Shown: positions 16,760-25,925 of the stretch, piece after piece
Layout of the letters: each line of letters opens with the position of its first letter
Numbering within the stretch: the stretch's first letter is position 1
Position numbers and translations under genes: made by a program
Assembly (NCBI GenBank): GCA_021730285.1
Contig: CP082962.1
Coordinates: 1,364,001 to 1,428,000 of the forward strand
DNA length: 64,000 nt
Source of the DNA: Desulfovibrio sp. JY
GTDB lineage: Bacteria; Desulfobacterota; Desulfovibrionia; Desulfovibrionales; Desulfovibrionaceae
Direction of reading: 5' to 3'
The notes under the pieces: model-generated
Told to the model about the DNA's origin: nothing
Seen by the model: the letters and a program-made list of their open reading frames with translations, nothing else
The model's database searches: none

Positions 16760-17647
16760 ATGGCCGCCCCGTTTCGCTTAGGGCTCATCCAGATGGCCCC
16801 GGAAAAAACCGTGGCCGATTCCCTCGAAAAAGCCGCCGCCCTCGTGGCCGACGCAGGCAAGGCCGGAGCCAATGTGGTCTGCCTGCCGGAACTTTTCGCC
16901 ACCCCCTATTTCTGCCGCAACCAGGACCACGCCGCCTTCGACCTGGCCGAACCCATTCCCGGCCCCACCACCTCGGCCATGGCCGCCGCCGCCAAGGCCG
17001 CCGGCGTGGTGGTCGTGGCGCCGCTTTTCGAGCGCCGGGGACCGGGCTGCTTCCAGAATTCCCTGGCCGTGCTCGGCCCGGACGGCGCACATCTCGGCGT
17101 CTATCGCAAGATGCACATCCCCCACGACCCGGGTTTCGAGGAGAAATTCTACTTCGCGCCCGGCGACCTGGGTTTCAAGGCCTTCGACACCCCGTTCGGC
17201 CGGGTGGGCACGCTCATCTGCTGGGACCAGTGGTTTCCCGAAGCGGCCCGGGCCACGGCGCTCAAGGGAGCGCTGGTCCTGTGCTACCCCACGGCCATCG
17301 GCTGGCATCCCTCGGAAAAAGCCGAATTCGGCGAACGGCAGCGCGACGCCTGGATCACCGTGCAGCGCGGCCACGCCATCGCCAACGGCATCTACGTCGC
17401 GGCCATAAACCGCGTCGGCATCGAGGGCGGCGGGGAAGGTTACGGCGAGACCCTGGAATTCTGGGGCTCGTCCTTCGTGGCCGACCCGTCAGGACAGATC
17501 GTGGCCCAGGCGAGCGTGGCCAAGGAAGAAATCATCACCGCCGTCATCGACCCCCGGATCGTCGAAACCCAGCGCCGCCACTGGCCCTTCTTGCGCGACC
17601 GCCGCATCGACGCCTACGGCGATTTGTGCCGGCTTTACGGGGAGTGA
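16760..17647 (+). CDS. aguB: N-carbamoylputrescine amidase
   Basis: A 295-residue nitrilase-superfamily enzyme. The catalytic triad can be seen: Glu in VVCLPELFATPYF, Lys in YRKMHIPHDP, and Cys in TLICWDQWFPEAAR. The substrate-type blocks FAPGDLGFKAFDT and PTAIGWHPSEK fit N-carbamoylputrescine amidase, which makes putrescine in the arginine/agmatine route. The agmatine deiminase partner is not in the window. The next gene starts 21 bp downstream. Confidence 0.92.
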   Translation: MAAPFRLGLIQMAPEKTVADSLEKAAALVADAGKAGANVVCLPELFATPYFCRNQDHAAFDLAEPIPGPTTSAMAAAAKAAGVVVVAPLFERRGPGCFQNSLAVLGPDGAHLGVYRKMHIPHDPGFEEKFYFAPGDLGFKAFDTPFGRVGTLICWDQWFPEAARATALKGALVLCYPTAIGWHPSEKAEFGERQRDAWITVQRGHAIANGIYVAAINRVGIEGGGEGYGETLEFWGSSFVADPSGQIVAQASVAKEEIITAVIDPRIVETQRRHWPFLRDRRIDAYGDLCRLYGE

Positions 17648-17668
17648 GCGGAGGAGAAGGAGCATCTC

Positions 17669-19606
17669 ATGAAACGGAACATCTACCTGCGCACCATTCC
17701 CATCCCGGAGGCGCTGTCACGCGTCAAGGCCGTCCTTGACCGCAAGAAGCTGGTCGGCATCGAGCGCATCGGCTCCGACCGGGCGGCCGGACGCATCACG
17801 GCCGAGCCGGTCATTGCCCGCTATTCCTCGCCCACCTTCCACAGCGCCGCCATGGACGGCATTGCCGTGCGCGCCGCCGACACCTTCATGGCCCGGGAAG
17901 GTTCGCCCGTACGCCTTACTCCGGAAAAGGATTTCGTTTTCGTCAATACCGGCCATCCGCTGCCGAGCGCCTTCGACGCCGTGGTCATGATCGAAAACGT
18001 GGTCATGGACGGCGAGGCCGCCACCATCGAGGCCCCGGTTTCGCCCTTCACCCATGTCCGGCGCATCGGCGAGGACATCGTGGCCACGGAAATGGTGCTG
18101 CCCCGGCATCGGCGCATCTCGCCCTATGACATCGGCGCGCTGCTGTCCTGCGGAGCCTTCGAGATTCCGGTCTACGAGCGGATACGCATGCGCGTGATTC
18201 CCACCGGCGACGAGGTCATGGATTTTTCCGCCCGGCCCGTGCCCGGCCCGGGGCAGGTGGTCGAGAGCAACTCCATGCTGCTCGCCGCCCTGGCCGACGA
18301 GTGGGACATGACCTGCCTGCGCGTGCCCCCGGTGCCCGACGATCCCCAGGCCTTGGCCGACGCCCTCGAGGAAGGGCTCGATTCCGACGCCCACATCGTG
18401 GTCATGGTGGCCGGCTCCTCGGCCGGCAGCAAGGATTTCACCAAGGCCACCATCGCCAAATTCGGCGAGGTGCTGGTCCACGGCGTGGCCGCCATGCCGG
18501 GCAAACCGTCGCTTCTGGGCGTGGCCCGGGGCAAGCTCGTCGTCGGCGCGCCGGGCTATCCGGTCAGCTCCGTGGTCTGCTTCGAGCGCCTGCTCTATCC
18601 CCTGGCCTGCTGGCTGACCCGGTCCGAGCCCAAGAGCCGGCAGACCATTGCCGCGACGCTGGCCCGCAGCGTGCCGTCGCGCATCGGCATGACCGATTTC
18701 CTGCGCCTGTCCGTCGGGCAGGTGGGGGCGAGCTACGTGGCCCTGCCCCTTTCGCGCGGCGCGGGCAGCATTTCCTCCATGACCAAGGCCCAGGCCGTGA
18801 CCCAGCTGCCGCCCGAGGCCGAGGGGCTGGAATCCGGGGCCGTGGTCACGGCCGAGCTGCTGGTGGACGCCGGCGACCTGGCCCGCACCCTGGTCTGCGT
18901 GGGCAGCCACGACAACACCCTCGACATCCTGGCCGACATGCTCATGCGCCGCGATCCGGCCATGCGGCTGGCCTCCAGCCACGTGGGCAGCATGGGCGGG
19001 CTGATCGCGCTCAAAAACGGCTCGGCCATGATGGCCGGCTCCCACCTGTTCGACCCGGACACCCGGGATTTCAACTTTCCGTTTCTGGCCAAATACCTGC
19101 CCGGCCTGGACGTGCTCGTGGTCAACCTGGCCATCCGGGAGCAGGGGCTCATCGTCGCCCCGGGCAACCCCAAGGGCATCACCGGCGTGGCCGATCTGGC
19201 CCGCGACGGCGTGCGCTACATCAACCGCCAGCGCGGGGCCGGCACGCGTATTCTCTTCGACCACCACCTGGCGGAAGCCGGCCTGACCCCGGACCACATT
19301 TCCGGCTACGAGCGCGAGGAACACACCCACATGGCCGTGGCCGTCAACGTGAAGACCGGCTCGGCCGACTGCGGCCTGGGCGTGTATGCGGCGGCCCGGG
19401 CGCTCGGGCTCGATTTCGTGCCCCTGGCCCGGGAACGCTACGATCTGGTCATCCCCGAGGCCCTGCGCGACGATCCCAAGATCGAAGCCGTCATCGACGT
19501 GATCGCCGGCGAGTCCTTCAAGGAACAGGTGCAGGCGCTCGGCGGCTACGGCACGGCCTGGTCCGGCCGGGTCATGCGCCCGGGCATGGGCCTGCCCGAG
19601 GAGTGA
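17669..19606 (+). CDS. MoeA-like protein fused to a PBP-like domain
   Basis: A 645-residue two-part protein. Residues ~1-410 are MoeA-like (FHSAAMDGIAVRAADTF, VFVNTGHPLPSAFDAVVMIENV, RVIPTGDEVMDF, VMVAGSSAGSKDF, GVAAMPGKPSLLG). Residues ~420-640 form a periplasmic-binding-protein-like domain without a signal peptide (VGSHDNTLDILADML, RDGVRYINRQRGAGTRILFD, HMAVAVNVKTGSADCGLGV). The arrangement is known in anaerobes and is thought to be a cytoplasmic Mo/W-cofactor protein with a built-in oxyanion or cofactor sensor; the exact role is unproven. The ATG follows GGAGAAGGAG. Confidence 0.88.
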   Translation: MKRNIYLRTIPIPEALSRVKAVLDRKKLVGIERIGSDRAAGRITAEPVIARYSSPTFHSAAMDGIAVRAADTFMAREGSPVRLTPEKDFVFVNTGHPLPSAFDAVVMIENVVMDGEAATIEAPVSPFTHVRRIGEDIVATEMVLPRHRRISPYDIGALLSCGAFEIPVYERIRMRVIPTGDEVMDFSARPVPGPGQVVESNSMLLAALADEWDMTCLRVPPVPDDPQALADALEEGLDSDAHIVVMVAGSSAGSKDFTKATIAKFGEVLVHGVAAMPGKPSLLGVARGKLVVGAPGYPVSSVVCFERLLYPLACWLTRSEPKSRQTIAATLARSVPSRIGMTDFLRLSVGQVGASYVALPLSRGAGSISSMTKAQAVTQLPPEAEGLESGAVVTAELLVDAGDLARTLVCVGSHDNTLDILADMLMRRDPAMRLASSHVGSMGGLIALKNGSAMMAGSHLFDPDTRDFNFPFLAKYLPGLDVLVVNLAIREQGLIVAPGNPKGITGVADLARDGVRYINRQRGAGTRILFDHHLAEAGLTPDHISGYEREEHTHMAVAVNVKTGSADCGLGVYAAARALGLDFVPLARERYDLVIPEALRDDPKIEAVIDVIAGESFKEQVQALGGYGTAWSGRVMRPGMGLPEE

Positions 19607-19620
19607 TAGAGAGGGAAAAA

Positions 19621-19705
19621 CCGGGGGAGGGAACCCCTTTTTGAAAAAAGGGGTTCCCTCCCCCGGACCCCCACCCTCCCGAAAAACTTTCAAGGGTAAC
19701 ATCGC
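19621..19705. repeat. Interspersed repeat, solo half-unit (locus 4)
   Basis: Hairpin 19621-19666 with arms CCGGGGGAGGGAACCCC / GGGGTTCCCTCCCCCGG, followed by ACCCCCACCCTCC and the tail AAAAACTTTCAAGGGTAAC. It lies between the MoeA-PBP and GDT1 genes, which run in the same direction. Confidence 0.8.
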
Positions 19706-19739
19706 AATACAACAGTGAATAGTGAATGACGAGGGATGG

Positions 19740-20012
19740 ATGGACTGGAAACTGCTTTTCACGACCTTTGCCACCATTTTCGTGGCCGAACTCGGGGACA
19801 AGACGCAGCTCGCCTGCGTGCTGACCGCGGCCGATTCCCGCAAGCCCTGGATCGTTTTCGCCGGCTCGTCCCTGGCCCTGATCTCCACGAGCCTGCTTGG
19901 CGTCATCTTCGCGGAATTCATCTGCAACTTCGTCTCGCCGGAGATCATCAAGAAGGTCGCGGCAGTGGCCTTCGTGATCATGGGCGGGCTGATCTATTTC
20001 GACAAATTGTAG
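19740..20012 (+). CDS. Half-size GDT1/UPF0016 (TMEM165-like) cation transporter
   Basis: A 90-residue membrane protein with a single copy of the family signature, VAELGDKTQLACVL (ExGDK(T/S)), and three hydrophobic segments. Full-length GDT1 proteins have two such repeats; half-size versions are thought to pair up. The family moves Mn2+/Ca2+ in other organisms. The ATG at 19740 follows GAGGG; an in-frame ATG 18 bp upstream is possible. Its stop is 11 bp before the candidate selenoprotein gene. Confidence 0.85.
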   Translation: MDWKLLFTTFATIFVAELGDKTQLACVLTAADSRKPWIVFAGSSLALISTSLLGVIFAEFICNFVSPEIIKKVAAVAFVIMGGLIYFDKL

Positions 20013-20023
20013 GGGACAATCGC

Positions 20024-20266
20024 ATGGGACAGGAAACGGTCGTCTGCGACCTGCGCGAGCAGTGCTGAGGGCTGGGACTGGAGATAGGTTGGTATCTCCG
20101 CCTCTCCCGGGCCGACGTGCTGGAATTTCTGGTCGCCCCAAACGCCCGCCCCGTTCTCGAGGACCAGCTGGCCACCGTGTCCGGCTGGCGTCTCGACGTT
20201 AGGCAGGCCGACGGATTTTTGCGCGCGGTCTATACGCGCCATCCCCCCCGGGTCGCGGCCGGATAA
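20024..20266 (+). CDS. TusA/SirA-like candidate selenoprotein (UGA at codon 15)
   Basis: Reading through a single in-frame TGA (20066-20068) gives 80 residues, the size of TusA. The frame starts at ATG 20024 behind AGGGGA and ends at TAA 20264-20266. Its N-terminus is MGQETVVCDLREQC-U-GLGLEIGWYLRL. The predicted order beta-alpha-beta-alpha-beta-beta and the DLREQCUGLG block align with the TusA pattern D-x-R-G-x-x-C-P-x-P, placing the UGA exactly where the sulfur-carrying Cys of TusA lies. A hairpin with a GG-starting loop follows the UGA at the right distance for a bacterial SECIS. If read as Sec it is a Cys-Sec sulfur/selenium carrier; the alternative is a recent nonsense mutation. Confidence 0.65.
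20069..20108 (+). promoter_or_regulatory. Candidate bacterial SECIS hairpin
   Basis: A perfect 7-bp stem, GGAGATA (20080-20086) with TATCTCC (20093-20099), closes a GGTTGG loop. A lower stem GGGA (20074-20077) / TCCC (20105-20108) can also form. The loop starts 18 nt after the UGA, within the spacing reported for bacterial SECIS elements, and begins with G. The whole hairpin lies inside the coding frame, as bacterial SECIS must. Confidence 0.6.
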
Positions 20267-20322
20267 GCCCAGGGGCCGCCCGGCACCTGGACATTTCCCT
20301 TGAAATAAGCTGTAGAAATGGG

Positions 20323-22452
20323 ATGGGAAAAGTCCGGCACGATCCGTGGCAATGGTTTTTAAGCCGCTCCATCACCACCATCCTGACCGGCATTGTGCTG
20401 CTGGCCGCGCTGCCGGCCACGGGCTTCATCGTGGTGGCGAGCCTCGAAGCGCGCCATCAAGCCGAGCATAGGGCCTGGGACGACATCCGCAACCTGACCC
20501 GCAGTCTGGCCGCCCTCCAGCGGGGCGTGCTGCGCCAGGCCCGGGGCGTGCTCGTGGCCCTCGACCATACCGAAGAGGTTTGCGACCACCGCCCCCCCGC
20601 CTGTAACCGACTTTTTACCGACCTGCTGCGCGACCACCCCGAACTCTCCAACATCTTTCTCACCGACGCATCCGGCACGGTCGTCGCCTCAGGCCTGCCC
20701 GCCTTTCTCGGTGTCAATCTCGCCGACCGGAAGTACTTCCAGGAAGCGATGGGCACCCGCAGGCTGGGCGTCAGCAAGTTCATCCACGGCCGGGCCACGA
20801 AAAAGCCGATCCTGGCCTTCGCCCTGCCGCGCATGGACACCGACGGGCGGCTTCTGGGCGTCATCGGCCTGTCCTACTATCTCGAAGGCTACGACAAGTT
20901 CTTAAAGCGTATCGAGCTGCCGCAAAACACCCGGATCACGTTCCTCGACCCGGACGGGCTGCGCATGGTGGCTTACCCGCCGACGGAGTGGTTCCCCCTG
21001 GGCAGGCAGATCGTTCCCCGGCTCTGGGCGCGCCTCGCCAAGGACAGCGCCGACGAGGGGACCTTCATCTCGCCGCGCTATACCGGCGGAGACGGCCTGT
21101 TCAGCTTCTCCCGGCTGCGGCTTGCGCCAGGCGATCCGCCGTACATGACCATCCTCGTTTCCGCAGCCTGCAACGACGTGTTCGCCGACGCCGACAAGCA
21201 GTTGTGGCACGGCCTGCTCTCGGCCCTTGCCGCCACCGTATTCGCCCTGGTCATCGCCCAGGTGGCCGGGCGGGCGGCCCTTGGCCGGGGCATTGTCAGC
21301 CTGGTCGACGCGGCCGAACGGCTGGCCGGCGGGGACCTTTCCGCCCGGGACACGGCGGCGGCAGCCGGCAGCCTCGAGGTCCGCCGCCTCGGCGCAAGCT
21401 TCAACGCCATGGCGGACACCATCGAAGGCCGCGAGCGCGAACTGATCGAGACGGCGGCGGCCCTCGGACATATGCGCTCCATGCTTTCCAACATACTCGA
21501 ATCCATGCCCTCGCCCATCATCGGCATCGATCCCGCCGGCCGCGTCACCCACATCAACGGCAGCGCCCAGGCGCTGTTCGGCCTGGACGCCGAGGCCGCC
21601 CTGGGCCGTGAGGTGGGCGCATCCCTGCCGCAACTCTCCGGCTACATGCCCACTATGGAAACGGCCCTGCGCGAACGCCGCGCCCAGATCGTGGAAAAGC
21701 AGCCCCTGCCGCAAAACGGCAACACCCACCTCATGAACATGCTCTTTTACCCCCTCGTGGCCAACGGCACCGAGGGCGTGGTCATCCGCCTCGACGACGT
21801 CACCGAGAGCGAGCGCATCCGCGAAGCCGTGGAAAAGGCCCTTAAGGACAAGAACATCCTGCTCAAGGAAGTCCACCACCGGGTCAAAAACAACCTGCAG
21901 ATCATCCTCAGCTTCATCAGCCTGCAGGCCGACGAGGCGACCGACCCGGCCGAGCGGGAGCGTCTGCGCCTTTTAAGCACGCGCATCCGGTCCATGGCCC
22001 TGGTCCACCAGCAACTCTACAATCGCGAGGACGCCGCCACCATCGACATGGCCGAGTACGTCCGGAGCCTGGCCCAGGGAGTGCTGTCCGTGTTCAGGGA
22101 GCAGACGACCGGGGTGCGCCTTTCCTACGACACGCGGCCTTTCCCCTTGTCCCTCAACGCCGCCGTGCCCTGCGGGCTGCTCTTGAGCGAGCTTTTGACC
22201 AATGCCTGCAAGCACGCCTTTTCTCCCGGGCAAATAGGCGAGATCCGCGTGGGCTGCCGGCGGGAGGAGGGCATGGCCCGCTTCTGGGTGGAGGATACGG
22301 GGCCGGGGGTGCCGGCGGGATTCGATCCCGAGGCGGCGACGACCATGGGCATGACCCTGGTCAAGGAACTGGCCCGCCAACTGGAAGGGGAAGTAAGCAT
22401 CAGCCGGAGCCGCGAAGGCGGGGCACGCTTAGGGATCGTGTTTCCGGCCTGA
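20323..22452 (+). CDS. Membrane sensor histidine kinase (Cache-HAMP-PAS-HisKA_2)
   Basis: A 709-residue kinase: membrane helix ~15-40, periplasmic Cache-type sensor (~45-290, including DRKYFQEAMGTRRLGVSKF), second helix ~300-320, HAMP ~325-375, PAS ~390-490. The HisKA_2 phospho-acceptor block is EVHHRVKNNLQIILSFIS (~515-532), with a C-terminal ATPase containing LLTNACKHAF and WVEDTGPGVP. HisKA_2 kinases often signal to stand-alone receivers; none is adjacent. The Cache domain suggests a small extracellular ligand. The ATG at 20323 has a weak ribosome site. Confidence 0.88.
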   Translation: MGKVRHDPWQWFLSRSITTILTGIVLLAALPATGFIVVASLEARHQAEHRAWDDIRNLTRSLAALQRGVLRQARGVLVALDHTEEVCDHRPPACNRLFTDLLRDHPELSNIFLTDASGTVVASGLPAFLGVNLADRKYFQEAMGTRRLGVSKFIHGRATKKPILAFALPRMDTDGRLLGVIGLSYYLEGYDKFLKRIELPQNTRITFLDPDGLRMVAYPPTEWFPLGRQIVPRLWARLAKDSADEGTFISPRYTGGDGLFSFSRLRLAPGDPPYMTILVSAACNDVFADADKQLWHGLLSALAATVFALVIAQVAGRAALGRGIVSLVDAAERLAGGDLSARDTAAAAGSLEVRRLGASFNAMADTIEGRERELIETAAALGHMRSMLSNILESMPSPIIGIDPAGRVTHINGSAQALFGLDAEAALGREVGASLPQLSGYMPTMETALRERRAQIVEKQPLPQNGNTHLMNMLFYPLVANGTEGVVIRLDDVTESERIREAVEKALKDKNILLKEVHHRVKNNLQIILSFISLQADEATDPAERERLRLLSTRIRSMALVHQQLYNREDAATIDMAEYVRSLAQGVLSVFREQTTGVRLSYDTRPFPLSLNAAVPCGLLLSELLTNACKHAFSPGQIGEIRVGCRREEGMARFWVEDTGPGVPAGFDPEAATTMGMTLVKELARQLEGEVSISRSREGGARLGIVFPA

Positions 22453-22487
22453 AGCCGACGCTCCCCATCACCTCGGGTCTCGCCCGA

Positions 22488-22549
22488 AATCCCTTTGAAA
22501 GTTTTTGCAGGGGGTCCGGGGGAAACTTTTTTCAAAAAGTTTCCCCCGG
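22488..22549. repeat. Interspersed repeat, solo B-like half-unit in reverse orientation (locus 5)
   Basis: The tail (TTTGAAAGTTTTTGCAGGGGG) comes first, followed by the hairpin at 22516-22549 with arms CCGGGGGAAACTTTT / AAAAGTTTCCCCCGG. It lies between the convergent histidine kinase and ABC permease genes. Confidence 0.8.
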
Positions 22550-22586
22550 CCGCCGGCGGCGTCTTTCGCCCCGTCCCTTCCGTCCC

Positions 22587-23282
22587 TTAGCGCGTGCGGG
22601 CCTGGTAGCGGTTGATGTGCCGTTCCAGCCAGCGCGACAATTCCGTCAGGCAAAAGCAGATCACGAAGTAGAGCAGGGCGATGGTGATGAAAATCTCCGT
22701 CGGGGCGGTCAGCGTGCGGTTGTTGATCTGGGTGGCCGCCTTGGTGAGTTCGTTGACGCCGATGATAAAGGCCAGGGACGTATCCTTGGTCAGCGACACG
22801 AACTGGTTAACGAACGACGGGATCATATTGAACAGCGCCTGGGGCAGGATGACGTGGGTCATGGCCTGGAAATGGGACAGCCCCGTGCCGCGAGCCGCCT
22901 CCATCTGGCCCTTGGGCAACGCCTCCACCCCGGCCCGCACGATCTCCGCGATATAGGCGCTGGTGAAAACGATCAGCGCGATAAGCGCGCTCTGGGACTC
23001 GGGCAGGGTGTGGCCGAAAAGCACCGGGGCCAGGAAATAAAACCAGAAGACGACCATCAAAAGCGGAATGCCCCGGATGATCTCGATATAGATGAGAGCC
23101 GCCCAGCGCAGCAGGGGCTTTCTGGAAATGCGCATGAGCCCGCAGCCAAGCCCCAGCCAGAAGGCGCCGAAAATGCCGCCCAGGGCCAGAAGCACGGTCA
23201 TGGCCAGACCGCCGAGCGGCCCCTTGGGGTAGGCGCCGATCAGCAGGTAATCGAAATTATTGTAGATGACGTTCCAATGCAT
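22587..23282 (-). CDS. Polar amino acid ABC transporter permease (GltK/GlnP-like)
   Basis: A 231-residue permease of the His/Glu/Gln/Arg/opine class with about five membrane helices. Conserved blocks are YIEIIRGIPLLMVVFWFYF and the EAA loop AGVEALPKGQMEAARGTGLSHFQAMTHVILPQA, which contacts the ATPase. It is the last gene of a four-gene operon (ATPase, binding protein, permease, permease) and starts 12 bp after the preceding permease stops. Confidence 0.93.
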   Translation of the reverse strand: MHWNVIYNNFDYLLIGAYPKGPLGGLAMTVLLALGGIFGAFWLGLGCGLMRISRKPLLRWAALIYIEIIRGIPLLMVVFWFYFLAPVLFGHTLPESQSALIALIVFTSAYIAEIVRAGVEALPKGQMEAARGTGLSHFQAMTHVILPQALFNMIPSFVNQFVSLTKDTSLAFIIGVNELTKAATQINNRTLTAPTEIFITIALLYFVICFCLTELSRWLERHINRYQARTR

Positions 23283-23294
23283 GACCCTGCCCCC

Positions 23295-23996
23295 CTAGTG
23301 CGAACGCACGCGTAACACGCGTCGGCTGTAGAGGGTGACGCCCGCCGAGACGACGAGCGAAATGCACAGGTACATGCAGGTGGACACGGTGAAGGCCTCG
23401 AACCCGTGGAAGGTGTGGGCCTCGATCTGCCGGGCCATGTAGGTCAGGTCCATGACGCCGATGGTCATGACCAGCGACGAATTCTTGATGAGGTTTAAAA
23501 ACTGGGAAATCAGCGGCGGAATGATGACCCGGAAGGCCTGGGGCAAAATGATGTAGACCATGGCCTGGGTAAACGACAGGCCGCAGGCCCGGGACGCCTC
23601 GAGCTGGTTTTTAGGGATGGAAAAGATGCCGGAGCGGATCTCCTCGGCAATGAAGGCGCTGGTGTAGACGGTCAGGGCGATGACGCCGCAGGCGAATTCG
23701 AAGTCCTGCCTGTAGAGCCACTCGTTCACGAACTGCGGCAGTACGCTGTAGGAGCCGAAATACCAAAAGAAAATCTGTACCAGAAGCGGCGTGTTGCGGA
23801 AAAATTCGGTGTAGGTGGCGCTGGCCCAGACCAGCGGGCGCACCTTGGACAGGCGCATGACGGCGATAAGCGTCCCCAGGATCAGGGACAACACGATGGA
23901 AACGCCGGAAATCTTGAGCGTGGTGACAAGGCCCGAAACCAGCCACTGTCCGTATTCGCCGGTAACGACCTGGGTGAAATCGAAATGATACGCCAA
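23295..23996 (-). CDS. Polar amino acid ABC transporter permease (GltJ-like)
   Basis: A 233-residue permease paired with the next gene. Visible are TYTEFFRNTPLLVQIFFWYF and the EAA loop SGIFSIPKNQLEASRACGLSFTQAMVYIILPQAFR. The TTG start at 23996 is preferred because GGAGAGG lies just upstream and the product then begins LAYHFDFTQVV, as in homologues. The frame stays open to 24071 without a good start. Confidence 0.9.
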   Translation of the reverse strand: MAYHFDFTQVVTGEYGQWLVSGLVTTLKISGVSIVLSLILGTLIAVMRLSKVRPLVWASATYTEFFRNTPLLVQIFFWYFGSYSVLPQFVNEWLYRQDFEFACGVIALTVYTSAFIAEEIRSGIFSIPKNQLEASRACGLSFTQAMVYIILPQAFRVIIPPLISQFLNLIKNSSLVMTIGVMDLTYMARQIEAHTFHGFEAFTVSTCMYLCISLVVSAGVTLYSRRVLRVRSH

Positions 23997-24109
23997 CGTC
24001 CTCTCCAAACCGACGTCCGCTGACGCCGTTGTCGACCGGACCCGGCCGCCGGGGGGATGCGTCCCAGGCAACCGGGTCCTGACAAGCTGTTATCCGTTCG
24101 CCGTAACGC

Positions 24110-24928
24110 CTACGGCCACAGCTCCATTTTCCAGGTCAGGGGCAGATAGTCTTTTTTGCCCTTGCCGAACCACTTGTCGTAGATCTTCTGGTATTCGCCG
24201 GTCTCCCACATGTTCATGAGCGCCAGGTTGACGTAGTCGCGGAAGTCGGAATCGTTTTCCGGCAGCCCGAAGCCGTAGGGCTCGGGAGAGATGTAGTCGC
24301 CCACGATCGCCCAGTTGTCGGGATGGTCGTCGCTGTTCTTGATGCCGACCAGGATGGATTCGTCCGTGGTCATGGCCTGGACCTTGCCCTGCTTGAGGGC
24401 CAGGAAGGCCTCGGGGTAGGTTTCGAAGGAAATGACGGTGCAGCCGGGCTGGGCCTTTTTCACGTTCTGCTCGGACGTGGAGCCCTTGACCGAGGCCACC
24501 TTTTTGCCGTTCAGGTCGGCCACGGACTTGATGCCGCCGTCCTTTTTGACCAGCAGCTTCTGGCCGGTCATGAAATAGGTGATGGAGAAGTCGATCTGGT
24601 CCTCACGTTCTTTCTTGTGGGTCATGGTGGCGGCCACGATGTCCACGGCGCCCTGGCCGAGCATGGGGATGCGGGTGGAGGAGGTCACGGGCTTGAGTTC
24701 CAGCTTGACGCCCAGGCGCTTGGCCAGGGCCTGCATGAGGTCGATTTCGAAGCCCACGATCTGGTTGGTCTTCTCGTCGACGTAGCCGAAGGGGGGCTGG
24801 GAATCCTTGACGCCGGCGACGAGCGCGCCCCGGGCTTTGATGTCGTCGAGCTTGCCGGCTGTGGCCGCCGCGGCCGCGAGCAGGGTCAGCAGGCAGGCCA
24901 GGGCCGAAATCCAGGCGATCTTGCGCAT
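24110..24928 (-). CDS. Periplasmic amino acid-binding protein (SBP family 3)
   Basis: A 272-residue binding protein with a cleavable signal peptide (MRKIAWISALACLLTLLAAAAATA). The mature part starts GKLDDIKARGALVAGVKDSQPPFGYVD, with the family-3 blocks GFEIDLMQALAKRLG and MTHKKEREDQIDFSITYF. The composition fits a glutamate/aspartate-type ligand, but specificity is not proven. The ATG follows AAGGAGG. It lies between the ATPase and the two permeases of the same operon. Confidence 0.93.
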   Translation of the reverse strand: MRKIAWISALACLLTLLAAAAATAGKLDDIKARGALVAGVKDSQPPFGYVDEKTNQIVGFEIDLMQALAKRLGVKLELKPVTSSTRIPMLGQGAVDIVAATMTHKKEREDQIDFSITYFMTGQKLLVKKDGGIKSVADLNGKKVASVKGSTSEQNVKKAQPGCTVISFETYPEAFLALKQGKVQAMTTDESILVGIKNSDDHPDNWAIVGDYISPEPYGFGLPENDSDFRDYVNLALMNMWETGEYQKIYDKWFGKGKKDYLPLTWKMELWP

Positions 24929-24984
24929 GAAAGCCTCCTTGTGAGGGTTTTTGAGGTTGCGTGCCGTTTGTCCGCGCGGTCGCG

Positions 24985-25713
<729 letters not shown>

Positions 25714-25925
25714 GGCGCTAAGACTCCTCCTCGGGCGCAAAAGAAACACCGGCCGTCTCACGGCAGCCGAAAACCCCGGACATCACGGCAATCCCTAATG
25801 CCCCAGAGTGCTTGAGACTACCCATTTTGTCAATTGCGCACAGTCGGGAAAGCGGGATCCCGCCAGGACGGGGGCGGACTTGCGCCGGCCGCGACAGTCC
25901 CGTAGGGTTCCAGTCGGAGAAACCC

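Noticed and set aside
17717-19981. 754-codon open frame antisense to the MoeA-PBP gene
   Set aside because: A typical high-GC shadow frame rich in Gly, His, Arg and Ala with no domain; the plus-strand gene is well supported.
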